A DNA stretch of 25,023 nt from JAPXSY01 sp034003585 (GTDB taxonomy: Bacteria; Verrucomicrobiota; Kiritimatiellia; RFP12; UBA1067). Shown one piece after another: positions 7,161 through 15,154 of this stretch. Positions within the stretch are counted from its first letter, which is position 1. Every line of letters begins with the position of its first letter. The stretch lies in NCBI GenBank assembly GCA_034003585.1, contig JAVEYH010000044.1, positions 1 through 25,023 on the forward strand. The letters are read 5' to 3'. The notes beneath the pieces are model-generated. The model was not told where the DNA came from, searched no databases, and was given only the letters and a program-made list of their open reading frames with translations. The position numbers and the translations under genes are program-made.

Positions 7161-7922
7161 TTACAGCGCGCGGTGGCGGGCGAGCGGCCCGCTTTCCGCG
7201 TCCGCCGCAAGGTAGATGAAGTGCGCCTGAAGCACCGCGACGAGGATGAAGAGCGGCAGCAGCAGCTCCAGGCCCTCCTCCAGCGCCGTGGCCAGCGCGT
7301 CCTGGCGTGCCGTCAGGAGAATGCCGAATTCCTTGCGCAGCACGGAGCTGGCCCGGTCGAAAAGTTGGATCAGGATGAGCGTGCCGCCGAAGAACCCGAT
7401 CGTCCAGCACACCGGGTGCAGTTGGAAGAGGCCGCGGATCAGGCGCGGCAGGAAATAGAGCAGCGTGCCGCCGCAGAGCGCGATGACCAGGGCGAAGCAG
7501 AGCGCGACCAGAATCCGGTCCGAGAGCGGGTTGCGGGCATTCAGCAGGAACTTCATCTTGAACGGGGTGCCGCGCGTGGCGCCGGGGAGTCCCGGAGGGG
7601 CGACGAGGAGCTTGTGCCAGTCGAGCTGGCGGCAGATGGCGAAGAAGCTCAGCAGCGAGAAATCCGCCAGCCAGAAAGCGCGCCCGCGTCCGGGCCGCAT
7701 GGGCGGCACCAGCCAGAAAAAGGCGATCTGGAGCCAGAACAGCGCGATCGTCGCGGCCTCCACCGGCGAAGCCCCGTCCTGATCGAAGTGGTTCGCGATC
7801 CAGTCGGGCGCGGCGGTCAGGCCGGTCACCGAAAGCGCGGCGACACCCGCGACCCAGAGCAGCGGCGCGGCCATCCACGCGGAAGGCCGTTTGAGAAAAG
7901 GTGTCGAAGGGCTAGCGTTCAT
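7161..7922 (-). CDS. polytopic inner-membrane protein of unknown function
   Basis: The 253-residue protein has about five or six predicted membrane segments (near 17-37, 53-75, 82-97, 136-157, 170-188 and 215-237). Recognisable features are a conserved-looking CRQLDWHK stretch (97-104) after the third segment, a GTPFKMKFL loop (118-126), HPVCW (169-173) at a helix entrance, and glutamates at 215, 216 and 219 entering the last helix. I do not recognise a named family. Upstream ATGs (7940 and 8168) exist, but a sigma70-like promoter places the transcript start at about 7922, arguing for this ATG. It is the first gene of an apparent operon with a response regulator and sensor kinase, so it may be a sensor accessory or a transporter; this is inference from position only. 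Confidence 0.7.
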   Translation of the reverse strand: MNASPSTPFLKRPSAWMAAPLLWVAGVAALSVTGLTAAPDWIANHFDQDGASPVEAATIALFWLQIAFFWLVPPMRPGRGRAFWLADFSLLSFFAICRQLDWHKLLVAPPGLPGATRGTPFKMKFLLNARNPLSDRILVALCFALVIALCGGTLLYFLPRLIRGLFQLHPVCWTIGFFGGTLILIQLFDRASSVLRKEFGILLTARQDALATALEEGLELLLPLFILVAVLQAHFIYLAADAESGPLARHRAL

Positions 7923-7928
7923 GCCGGA

Positions 7929-7957
7929 ACTATACAACATGCCGCGATTCCAGACAA
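7929..7957 (-). promoter_or_regulatory. sigma70-like promoter for the membrane protein/two-component operon
   Basis: On the minus strand, TTGTCT (7957-7952) and TATAGT (7934-7929) are separated by exactly 17 bases. The -10 box ends six bases before the ATG at 7922, so transcription would begin at or next to that ATG. This predicts a leaderless mRNA, or a real start further inside the gene. Confidence 0.55.
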
Positions 7958-7991
7958 TACCCGGGCCGTTACCGCGCCCGCGGAAAAGGGA

Positions 7992-8020
7992 TTGTGAAGC
8001 CGGAAGGCTTCCTTTATCAT
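7992..8020 (+). promoter_or_regulatory. sigma70-like promoter with a palindrome in its spacer, for the first GYF_2 gene
   Basis: TTGTGA (7992-7997) and TATCAT (8015-8020) are 17 bases apart, pointing to the GTG start at 8063 with a leader of about 35 nt. Most of a perfect palindrome, GAAGCC-GGAA-GGCTTC (7996-8011), fills the spacer, where a repressor could block polymerase. It diverges from the promoter at 7929-7957. Confidence 0.45.
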
Positions 8021-8062
8021 CATGAACGGTTTTTTCAGCGGTTTTCAGCGGAAAGGCGGCGT

Positions 8063-9379
8063 GTGGCAAACGCGGAAAAAAGCAAGAGCAAGGAAAAGGC
8101 GGTCTGGCATGTTCGCAACGAGCAGGGCGAACAATTCGGGCCGGTGGATTTTCAGACGCTTCAGGCATGGGCCGCGGACGGCCGTCTGGCGCCCACCAAC
8201 GAGATCTCCCAAAACGGGACGGAGTGGCAGCGCGTGACGACCCGGGCGGGACTGGGGATGGACTGGGTGGCGGAGGTCACGCCGGGAACCTTTTACGGCC
8301 CCATTCACGGACAGGCCATGCGGGAGCTGGTCCAAGACGGGTCGCTGTCGGGTGAGACGGCGTTTTTCACGCGCCAGCTTCTCGGCACCGCGGACCGGGT
8401 CCGGCTTGAGGAGGAGGCGCGCGCCGCGCTGACCCGGGAGCGGGATGCGGAACGGGAGCGCGCGCGCGGTCTGGAGGAGCAGGCCGCACGTCTGCGGGCG
8501 GAGAGGGAGGCGCGGGAATCCGAAGGGGAGGCGTTACGTCAGCGTCTCGCCCAAGCCGGGGAGGCGGCCAAGGCGCTGCGGGAGCGGGAGACCGCGGCGG
8601 TCGCGGCGGCCGCGGACCAGGCGCAACGTTTCGAGGCGGAACGCGGTCAACTGCGGGAGGCGGTGAGGCGCGCGGAACTCAGTCTGGCGGAACAGGCGGG
8701 GCGGATCGCCTCGCTGGAGGGGGATCTGGCCTGCGCGCGGCGCGAGGCGGAGCGGAGCGAAACCGCGGACCGGCGCGTGCGGGCGCTGGAGGAGGAGACG
8801 GCCGGGCTGCGGCAGGCGCTGGAGGAGGCGCGCCAACAGGCCCGGGAGTCGGACGCGCGCGCGAACCGGGAGGCCGGCGAGGGCGCCGGCCTGCGGCGTG
8901 AGGTGACGGAAGCGGCAGAGCGGCTCTCTGAAATGCAAAGCCGTCTGGACGCGCAGCGGAAGGAAACGGACGCGCTGCGGGGCGAGGTGTCCGAGGCGCG
9001 GCGGCGCGCCGAAACCGCGCGCGCGCTGGCGCGGCGTGCGGCGGAGGCGCTCGAGGCAGGGTCCCCGCAAGAGGGTGCCGTGCGGGTGGAGGCGGAACCG
9101 GTTGATGAGCCTGCCGGCCGCGGAGCGGAGACGAGAACGCCCCACGCTCAAGGGGCGGACCCCAAAAACGTCTCCGAAGCCGCGCCGCGCGAGACGCGGG
9201 TGGTGGAGCCGGAGGTGCTCGCGCCGGAGCGGAAACGCCCCGCGCACGACAAGCCGCCCGTGATCCGGGTGGCCTCTCAGGCGAAGCCCGGCTTGTCGCT
9301 GGCCGAACTGGAGCGGCAGGCGCGCCGGGAACTGGAGCGGCTGGGCGAACAGGGCAAATCCTTTTTCAAGAAAAAGTGA
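8063..9379 (+). CDS. GYF_2-domain coiled-coil protein (paralogue 1)
   Basis: The N-terminus carries two GYF_2-like modules: WHVRNEQGEQFGPV...LQAW (about 15-65) and FYGPIHGQAMRELV (about 68-107). GYF_2 modules have the pattern W/Y-x6-12-GP-x5-9-L-x7-G-x-I/L and are thought to bind peptides. Residues of about 115-350 form a long Ala/Glu/Arg/Gln coiled coil, then a Pro/Glu-rich linker, and a basic tail ending FFKKK. There is no signal peptide or membrane helix, so it is likely cytoplasmic. I chose GTG 8063 because GGAAAGG (8050-8056) lies six bases upstream and a promoter ends at 8020; GTG 7994 opens the same frame but starts inside that promoter. The next gene is a clear paralogue. The function is unknown; scaffold or envelope-assembly roles are possible. 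Confidence 0.78.
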   Translation: MANAEKSKSKEKAVWHVRNEQGEQFGPVDFQTLQAWAADGRLAPTNEISQNGTEWQRVTTRAGLGMDWVAEVTPGTFYGPIHGQAMRELVQDGSLSGETAFFTRQLLGTADRVRLEEEARAALTRERDAERERARGLEEQAARLRAEREARESEGEALRQRLAQAGEAAKALRERETAAVAAAADQAQRFEAERGQLREAVRRAELSLAEQAGRIASLEGDLACARREAERSETADRRVRALEEETAGLRQALEEARQQARESDARANREAGEGAGLRREVTEAAERLSEMQSRLDAQRKETDALRGEVSEARRRAETARALARRAAEALEAGSPQEGAVRVEAEPVDEPAGRGAETRTPHAQGADPKNVSEAAPRETRVVEPEVLAPERKRPAHDKPPVIRVASQAKPGLSLAELERQARRELERLGEQGKSFFKKK

Positions 9380-9447
9380 ACCGGCGGCGCGGGTGCGGCT
9401 GACGGATGACGGGATCCTGGGATCGGATACGGTACGGCAGAGTTCTT

Positions 9448-11226
9448 ATGGCAGACACGCAAAACGGCAAAGAGGATACGCGCCAGTGGTTCCTGCGGAT
9501 CAACGGCGAGACGGTCTTCGGACCGGTTTCCACGGAAGGCCTGGTCGTCTGGGCCGAACAGGGGCGGATCTTACCGGGGCACGAGATTTCCGCGGACCGG
9601 AAGAAATGGGTCCAGGCGGTTTCGGAACCGCTGCTCGACATGCGGTGGTTTGTGGATGACGGCACGGGCGAACTGCGCGGACCGTTGAACCGGTGCGCGG
9701 CCGAGGCGCTGCTGAAGAGCGGCAAGGTGCCGGAAGGGGCCATGCTGGTCGCCGCGGATGAGGTCGATGCCGACGCGTCCGCGGAGGCGTCCGCCGGGCG
9801 GAGCCCCCGTCCGCCGCGATCTGCCGCGCCCGACGCCGGGCTGCTGGCGCGGAACCGGGAACTGGAGGCGAGTGTCGCCGAGCTGCGCGAACGCCTGGCC
9901 CAACTCGCGGAAAGCGATGCGCTGGAGACGCTGCGGCGCGAGTGCGGCACACTGGCCGGACAGGTCCGGGAGGTGACGGAGCAGCGCGACACCCTGTTGC
10001 GGAACGCCGAGAAGGACGCGCGCGCGAACGAGCGGAAAATCGAGGGGCTGAAACAACAGATCCGCAAGCTGGAGCAACGCTGCGAAGAGACGGACGGGAG
10101 GCTGCTGCTCTCCGACGCCGCGGCCGGCCAGGCGCAGGCTTTGCGCCGCGCCGAAGCGGAAACGCGGGCGAAGTGCGAGGCGGCGGAAAAGGAGCTGGTG
10201 ACGGTGCGGGAAGAGCTGGCGGCGCTCACCGTCACATGCGAGCGCCTGCGCGGGGCGAACGCGGAGCGCGAGGCCCTGCGGTCGCGGCTCGCGGAGGCGG
10301 AGGTGCGCGCGGCGGAGGCGCAAACCGAGGCGGAGCGGAACCGTGACGGGGCCGGGCGCCTGCGCGCGGCGGAGGCGGAACGCGAGGCCCTGCGGTCACG
10401 GCTCGCGGAGGCGGAGGCGCGGGCCACGGAGGCGCGGGAACGTCTGACGGCGCGGGAAGAGGAGCGAAACGCGCTCCAGGCTGCGCTGTGTGAACAGGAG
10501 GCCGCCTTCGCCGAGCTGCTCACGGACGCCAACAGCCGGGACAACGCCTATCAGGAGCAGATCGCCTCCCTGACCAAAGCGTGCGCGCAGCCGCCGGAGG
10601 AGACGGCGCGTTTTTACGAGGACCAGGCCGCGCTCTTCGAGCTTATGACGGGCGAGGCCGACGCGCTGGCGGAGGGCATGGAGGCGGAGCGTACCCATCT
10701 CGAACGGCTGAAAGAGTGGAGCGCGCAGCGGCAGCAGTTCCTGTCCGACCGCAGGCAGGCGCTGCTGCAACGGTTGGGCGTGACGCCCGCCGACATGACG
10801 CGCCGCGCGTTGCGCGAGCATCCTTCCGATCCGAATGCGAACCGGTTGCGGACGGAGTTCGACAACGTGAAGGTTGCGCATGAGCGTGAGGCGCGGTTGG
10901 CGGCGGAACGCGAGCGGGATTTGCAGCGCAAGGTGCGCGTGATGGAGGCGGAAGCGGGGAAATGGCAGGAGCGGGCGGCAGCGGGAGACAAGCTCGGGCG
11001 GCGTCTTCAGGAGATGGAGGAGGTGTTGCGGAGACGGGAACAGGAACTGGCGGACGAAAGGAAGAGCCGGGAAGCGGAGCGCGAGCAGTATCAGAGCAGC
11101 CAGCAGGCGCTGCTGATGCGCATCGAAGCGCTGGAAAAGGCGTCCCGGCCCGTAACGCCCGATGACGTGCAGGCGGCGGAGGCGCGCAACGTGAAGCTGG
11201 CCTCCTGGATGCGGTTGAAACGGTGA
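9448..11226 (+). CDS. GYF_2-domain coiled-coil protein (paralogue 2)
   Basis: This 592-residue protein repeats the layout of the preceding gene. Two GYF_2-like modules come first: WFLRINGETVFGPV...LVVWAEQGRILPGHEIS (14-58) and WFVDDGTGELRGPL (67-100). A Pro/Ser-rich linker (about 105-128) follows, then a coiled coil over roughly 135-585 rich in Glu, Arg, Ala and Gln. A 38-residue unit in the coil is duplicated in tandem (10243-10446). A central less-coiled patch near 10580-10900 (YEDQAALFELMTGEAD and after) is the most distinctive part. I start at ATG 9448, since paralogue 1 places the first module shortly after the start; an ATG at 9406 would add 14 residues. Neither start has a strong ribosome-binding site. 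The gene follows its paralogue by 68 bases, probably in one transcript. The function is unknown. Confidence 0.77.
   Translation: MADTQNGKEDTRQWFLRINGETVFGPVSTEGLVVWAEQGRILPGHEISADRKKWVQAVSEPLLDMRWFVDDGTGELRGPLNRCAAEALLKSGKVPEGAMLVAADEVDADASAEASAGRSPRPPRSAAPDAGLLARNRELEASVAELRERLAQLAESDALETLRRECGTLAGQVREVTEQRDTLLRNAEKDARANERKIEGLKQQIRKLEQRCEETDGRLLLSDAAAGQAQALRRAEAETRAKCEAAEKELVTVREELAALTVTCERLRGANAEREALRSRLAEAEVRAAEAQTEAERNRDGAGRLRAAEAEREALRSRLAEAEARATEARERLTAREEERNALQAALCEQEAAFAELLTDANSRDNAYQEQIASLTKACAQPPEETARFYEDQAALFELMTGEADALAEGMEAERTHLERLKEWSAQRQQFLSDRRQALLQRLGVTPADMTRRALREHPSDPNANRLRTEFDNVKVAHEREARLAAERERDLQRKVRVMEAEAGKWQERAAAGDKLGRRLQEMEEVLRRREQELADERKSREAEREQYQSSQQALLMRIEALEKASRPVTPDDVQAAEARNVKLASWMRLKR
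10243..10446 (+). repeat. tandem 38-codon duplication inside the coiled coil
   Basis: The DNA at 10261-10306 recurs 114 bases later at 10375-10420 with only a few substitutions, and the similarity extends over roughly 10243-10332 against 10357-10446. Both copies encode AEREALRSRLAEAE. The offset is exactly 38 codons, so the coiled-coil frame is kept. Confidence 0.7.
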
Positions 11227-11229
11227 ACG

Positions 11230-11247
11230 GGCGGAACGGTTTCCGCC
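11230..11247 (+). terminator. stem-loop after the second GYF_2 gene
   Basis: GGCGGAA (11230-11236), loop CGGT and TTCCGCC (11241-11247) form a perfect 7-bp stem three bases after the stop codon. There is no U-run after it, so it may be a processing or stabilising hairpin, or a weak terminator, rather than a classical intrinsic terminator. Confidence 0.35.
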
Positions 11248-11262
11248 GGAGTGTGAGAACGG

Positions 11263-11925
11263 ATGAGTATCGGACAGATTCGAGAGGGGTTGGCCCGGGG
11301 CAAGGCGGCCGAGGTGACGCAGGGTGTGGCGCTGGCGTTGGAACAGGGTGTGGGCGCTTCGGTGATCCTGAATGACGGCTTGTGTCAGGCGATGGGCGCG
11401 GTGGGGGAGCGCTTCCGCAAGGGGGAGGTCTTCGTGCCGCAGGTGCTGCTGGCCGCCCGCGCCATGCAGAGGGGGCTGGAGCTGCTGAAGCCGCATCTCG
11501 TGGCGGCGGGCGTCGAGCCGGTGGGCACGGCGGTCATCGGCACGATCCGGGGCGATCTGCACGACATCGGCAAAAATCTGGTGGGGATGATGCTGGAGGG
11601 CGCGGGGTTCCGCGTGGTGGATGCCGGGATCGGCGTCACCGCGGCGGCGTTTGTGGAGCTCGCGCGGGCCCACGGGGCGCGGATCATCGGTGTGTCGGCG
11701 TTGCTGACCACCACCATGGTCCACATGCGCGAAGTGGTGGAGGCGGCCCGGTCATCGGGGTTGGACGTGCGGGTGATGGTCGGCGGCGCGCCGTTGACCC
11801 AGGCGTTCTGCGACGAGATCGGGGCGGACGGGTATTCGCCGGATGCGGCGTCGGCGGCGCAGTTGGCGTTGCGGCTGATCCGGCAGGATCGCGAAGACTC
11901 TGCACAGGCACAAGCTCCAATGTGA
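11263..11925 (+). CDS. corrinoid (B12-binding) methyltransferase subunit-like protein
   Basis: The 220-residue protein has the two domains of MtmC/MtbC/MttC-type corrinoid proteins: a helical cap (about 1-85; motifs LNDGL, MGAVGERFRKGEVFVPQVL and ARAM) and a Rossmann-like cobalamin domain (about 88-208). The latter has D98-x-H100-x-x-G103 in GDLHDIGKNLV (the lower cobalt ligand is H100), the SALLTTTM loop at 145-152, and VGGAP (173-177). Such proteins carry a methyl group from a methylated substrate (methylamine, methanol, glycine betaine, methoxyaromatics) to a second methyltransferase, usually encoded beside them. Here neither methyltransferase nor a reductive activator is adjacent, so the substrate is unknown. 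It begins 36 bases after the GYF_2 gene. The last 14 residues are Gln/Ala-rich. Confidence 0.9.
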   Translation: MSIGQIREGLARGKAAEVTQGVALALEQGVGASVILNDGLCQAMGAVGERFRKGEVFVPQVLLAARAMQRGLELLKPHLVAAGVEPVGTAVIGTIRGDLHDIGKNLVGMMLEGAGFRVVDAGIGVTAAAFVELARAHGARIIGVSALLTTTMVHMREVVEAARSSGLDVRVMVGGAPLTQAFCDEIGADGYSPDAASAAQLALRLIRQDREDSAQAQAPM

Positions 11926-11976
11926 TCCGGTCTGGAAAGGGATGTTGTGTCCTGTGCGAACGGTGGGGAGATCGCA

Positions 11977-14900
11977 ATGAACGGGGCGGCAAGGCTGATC
12001 GGGATCGCGGTGCTGGCCGCGCGGGCGGCGGCCGGAGACGGGACGCTGGCATACTGGCCGCTGGACGCCTTGTGCCGCGGGGGGGATCTGCGCGATGTTG
12101 CCGGGCTTCATTCCCTGACCGCCGCGGTGCCGTGTGCGGTGACCCCTTCGTTCCGCATGCCGCTCGCCGTGCTGCCGGCGTGCGAAGCGCTGCCGGCCGC
12201 TTCGCGCGGCGAAGGCCGCAACCGCGGCTCGGTGCTGTTTCCCGGCGCGCCCGCGGCGGAGTTGCGTGCCGCGGGGCTCGGCCGCGCTCTCGCGTGGACG
12301 AACGCGTTCACGGTCGAGGGGTGGGTGCGCTGCGCGGACGATCCCGCGGAGGGCACCCCGTGGCCGCTCTTCGGCGCGGGCCGTCCCGGCGCGGGGTGGC
12401 GCGTGGCGCTGTGCCGCGATGCGCGGGGGCCGGTCTTCGCCTTGCGCGCCGAAGCCGCGGCGGACCGCCTGACGCTCGAACAGCGTTTCCGTGCCGCACC
12501 GCAAGGTGCCCCGTATGCGTGGCGGCACGTGTGCCTGACCTATGACGGCACCGGTGCGGGAGGCGGGGTCTGGGAGCTTTTCGTGAACCGCGTGTCCCTG
12601 GGGGTCGCCACCAACCCCGTTCGGGCGGCGTGCGCGGATCTTCCGGGCGGATTCTTCCTCGGCGGGGCGGGTGAGGCGGGCGGCGCGTTTTACGGGCAGA
12701 TGGATCTTTGGCGGGTGAGTGCGGGCGTGCTGCCGCCCGCCGCATGGCTGTGCGCCGCCGTGCCCCGTACCCTCGCCTACTGGCCTGCGGACCGGTTGCC
12801 GGACGGGACGCCCGATTTGCGGGACCTGGCCGGCGGGCCGTACGCGCTCGCGCCGGGGCGGCACGGCGGCATATCGGCGGCGCCGGAGCAGGTGTGCGAC
12901 CGCCTCCCGGTTGAGCCCGGTTTGTGGCGCAGGAGCCGTCCGGCGCGCGCGAACACCGGGAGCGTCCGGCTCGATGGCGCGCTCGGACGGCGCAGTCTGC
13001 TGGTCGCGCCGGATTTGGGTCTGCGTTGCGATCTCACCAACCGCTTCACGGTCGAGGGATGGTTCCGCAAATCCGCGAATCCGGCCGAACGCTTCTGGCA
13101 GGTGGTCGGCGCGCGCGATGATTCCAACGGCTGGTCACTCTCGCTGCGGCCCGACGGCGCGGCGACGCGTTTTCATCTGCATGTGAGTGACGTGACGCAG
13201 GGCGGACGGTTGCAGTTCGAGCAATTCTTTGTGAATGCCGATGTGGCGGCGCGCACGAACTGGTGCCATCTGGCGCTGACCTATGATCCCCTCCGGAACG
13301 GGGTGGGGGTGTGGGAGTTGTTTCTGGACGGCGTGTCGCAGGGGAGCGTGGCCAACCCCGCCCCGCCCGACCGTTCCCACGGGTGGCGCGATCTGCTGTT
13401 GGGGGGGCGTCCCTCCTTCTCCAACTCGTTCTCGGGCTGGCTGGACTGCTGGCGCGTGTCCGACAGCGTCCTGGCCCCGGAGCAGTTCCTCTGTCATGCG
13501 CCGGACGCCGCGGCCGCGCCGCGGCCGGTGCCGCATGCGGACGCGCGGCGGCTCGGCGGCGGTGTGCCGCTGCCCTTCCGGCGGGCGCGGGGCAGGCCTT
13601 TCTGCATGGTGTTGCGGGACGGCTCGTGGCTGGCGGTGCAGGGCGTGGGGCATGTGGCGCCGCACAGCGGAGTCTGCGATGTGGCGGTCAGTGTGAGCCG
13701 TGACCGCGGCCAGACGTGGTCGGCGCCGGTCGCGCCCGCGATGGTCAAAGGCGGAGGGGAAGTCTCCGCGATCGGGTACCAGACGCCGTTCGGCCGCGTC
13801 TATCTCTTTTGGGCGGACGAAGCGGCGCGGGGATACGGCTTTCTCTTTTCGGATGACGGAGGCGTCACCTGGTCGACCGAGCGTCAGCGCTTGGCGGTCC
13901 CCGCCGCGGGACAGGCCGGAAGGGGCAGGCCGGCGGGAATCGGGGCTCCCGTTTCGCTGGCGGACGGTACGGTCTGCCTGCCGCTCGTCATGCGCCGCGG
14001 GTCGGACGGGGGGATCGAGGGCCGGGTCGCCCTCTCGCGGAATCTGTATTCGGAACGCAATGCCGCGCGGGTGCGCTTTGAGGTTGCGGAAAACACGGGC
14101 CCGGGGTTTCGCACAACGGCGGATCCGGGGGAGGGCGCGTTCTACTGTCTTGCGGCGCCGGACGGGAAAACCGTGTGCGGCATCGCGGGCGGCGCGCAGG
14201 GGCCGGTGCGGTGCGTCAGCCCGGACGGGCAAGGGAACGGGGCGCTGCCGGAAGGGCTGCGCTTTGAATCCGGACAGACCCTGGCGGCCGTCACCGGGCA
14301 CGTCAGCGCCGCGGCCCTGTCCGGAAACCGCATGCTGCTGCTGTGGCGCGGGCGGCCCGGCGGACGGTGCGGCCGGAGCGAGAGCGTATGGGGCTCGGGC
14401 GCGCGGCAGGCCGGGGATCCCAAGGCGCGCTGGTCCGAGCCGGAACTGTTGCTGTATGGTGGTGACGGGGCAGGTGGGGAGGTGTGCCTCGGCTCCGTTT
14501 GGGAACAGGATAACCGGGTCTGGCTCGCGGTGCGTCAGGGCGGGGACGTGCGCGCGTATTTGTTGGACCGTCTGGGACCGGACGGGCTGTGGGCGGCTCC
14601 CGCCGGGCGCGCCGTCAGCACAAACGGCCTGGTTTTTGCGCACGGAGGCGCGGGACAGGCGGCCGTTCCGGCCGCATTCGGCGCGTGCGGCCGGCCGGGA
14701 TGGAGCGTCGCGCTGTGGTGCGCGCTGGCGGACGCGGAACCCGGCGCGGTTCTGTTCGGCACCTGGAATGGGCGTCGCGGCCTGCGGGTTTCGGTGGCCA
14801 GGGCGCGGGGTGCGCCCGCGCTGCGGCTGGAGGCGTATGACGGGGACCGCAGGGCCGTCTGCGTGACCGCCCCCGGCGCGCTGACCGCGGAGCAGACGCA

Positions 14901-15144
14901 TCAGGTCACCTTCGTGTGTGATGCGGCGTGCGGGCGGATGTGGGCGCTGGCCGATGGGCGGTTCCCGGAGGGCGGCACGGATGGCGCGGAGGGGACGTCT
15001 GAACTTCCGGAGGGCTTCGGGGCCGTCGGTGTGCCCGGGCCGGCCGCGATCTCCGGGCGTGTGCGCGGGGTGCAACTCTATGACCGGCCGCTACGGACCG
15101 CTGAGGCGGTCGGGCTGGCGCGGACCGGACCGCCGGCCCCCTGA
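11977..15144 (+). CDS. secreted LamG-BNR/sialidase-fold-LamG protein
   Basis: The protein has 1,055 residues. A short N-terminal signal-like stretch (about 5-20, Ala/Leu-rich) suggests export. Two concanavalin/LamG-like modules in tandem follow, each starting LAYWP (L24 and L266) and sharing FTVEGW and VWELF motifs. A six-bladed sialidase/BNR-like region spans about 540-870 with two clear Asp boxes, S574-x-D-x-G-x-T-W581 and S625-x-D-x-G-x-T-W632. A third LamG-like module closes the protein (about 875-1050). It probably binds or cleaves glycans outside the cell. I cannot find the FRIP motif or a convincing arginine triad, so sialidase activity is not asserted. ATG 11977 is supported by GGGGAG at 11965-11970; a GTG at 11947 opens the same frame. 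No cell-surface anchor is visible at the C-terminus. Confidence 0.82.
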   Translation: MNGAARLIGIAVLAARAAAGDGTLAYWPLDALCRGGDLRDVAGLHSLTAAVPCAVTPSFRMPLAVLPACEALPAASRGEGRNRGSVLFPGAPAAELRAAGLGRALAWTNAFTVEGWVRCADDPAEGTPWPLFGAGRPGAGWRVALCRDARGPVFALRAEAAADRLTLEQRFRAAPQGAPYAWRHVCLTYDGTGAGGGVWELFVNRVSLGVATNPVRAACADLPGGFFLGGAGEAGGAFYGQMDLWRVSAGVLPPAAWLCAAVPRTLAYWPADRLPDGTPDLRDLAGGPYALAPGRHGGISAAPEQVCDRLPVEPGLWRRSRPARANTGSVRLDGALGRRSLLVAPDLGLRCDLTNRFTVEGWFRKSANPAERFWQVVGARDDSNGWSLSLRPDGAATRFHLHVSDVTQGGRLQFEQFFVNADVAARTNWCHLALTYDPLRNGVGVWELFLDGVSQGSVANPAPPDRSHGWRDLLLGGRPSFSNSFSGWLDCWRVSDSVLAPEQFLCHAPDAAAAPRPVPHADARRLGGGVPLPFRRARGRPFCMVLRDGSWLAVQGVGHVAPHSGVCDVAVSVSRDRGQTWSAPVAPAMVKGGGEVSAIGYQTPFGRVYLFWADEAARGYGFLFSDDGGVTWSTERQRLAVPAAGQAGRGRPAGIGAPVSLADGTVCLPLVMRRGSDGGIEGRVALSRNLYSERNAARVRFEVAENTGPGFRTTADPGEGAFYCLAAPDGKTVCGIAGGAQGPVRCVSPDGQGNGALPEGLRFESGQTLAAVTGHVSAAALSGNRMLLLWRGRPGGRCGRSESVWGSGARQAGDPKARWSEPELLLYGGDGAGGEVCLGSVWEQDNRVWLAVRQGGDVRAYLLDRLGPDGLWAAPAGRAVSTNGLVFAHGGAGQAAVPAAFGACGRPGWSVALWCALADAEPGAVLFGTWNGRRGLRVSVARARGAPALRLEAYDGDRRAVCVTAPGALTAEQTHQVTFVCDAACGRMWALADGRFPEGGTDGAEGTSELPEGFGAVGVPGPAAISGRVRGVQLYDRPLRTAEAVGLARTGPPAP

Positions 15145-15154
15145 AACCGGGCGC

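Noticed and set aside
11227..11262. A cobalamin riboswitch before the corrinoid gene
   Set aside because: The spacer is only 36 bases, far too short for the conserved B12 box and its helices.
13135..15075. A 646-codon open frame on the - strand opposite the LamG/BNR gene
   Set aside because: The + strand frame contains Asp boxes and repeated LamG motifs; the reverse frame is Arg/Pro/Ala-rich without domains.
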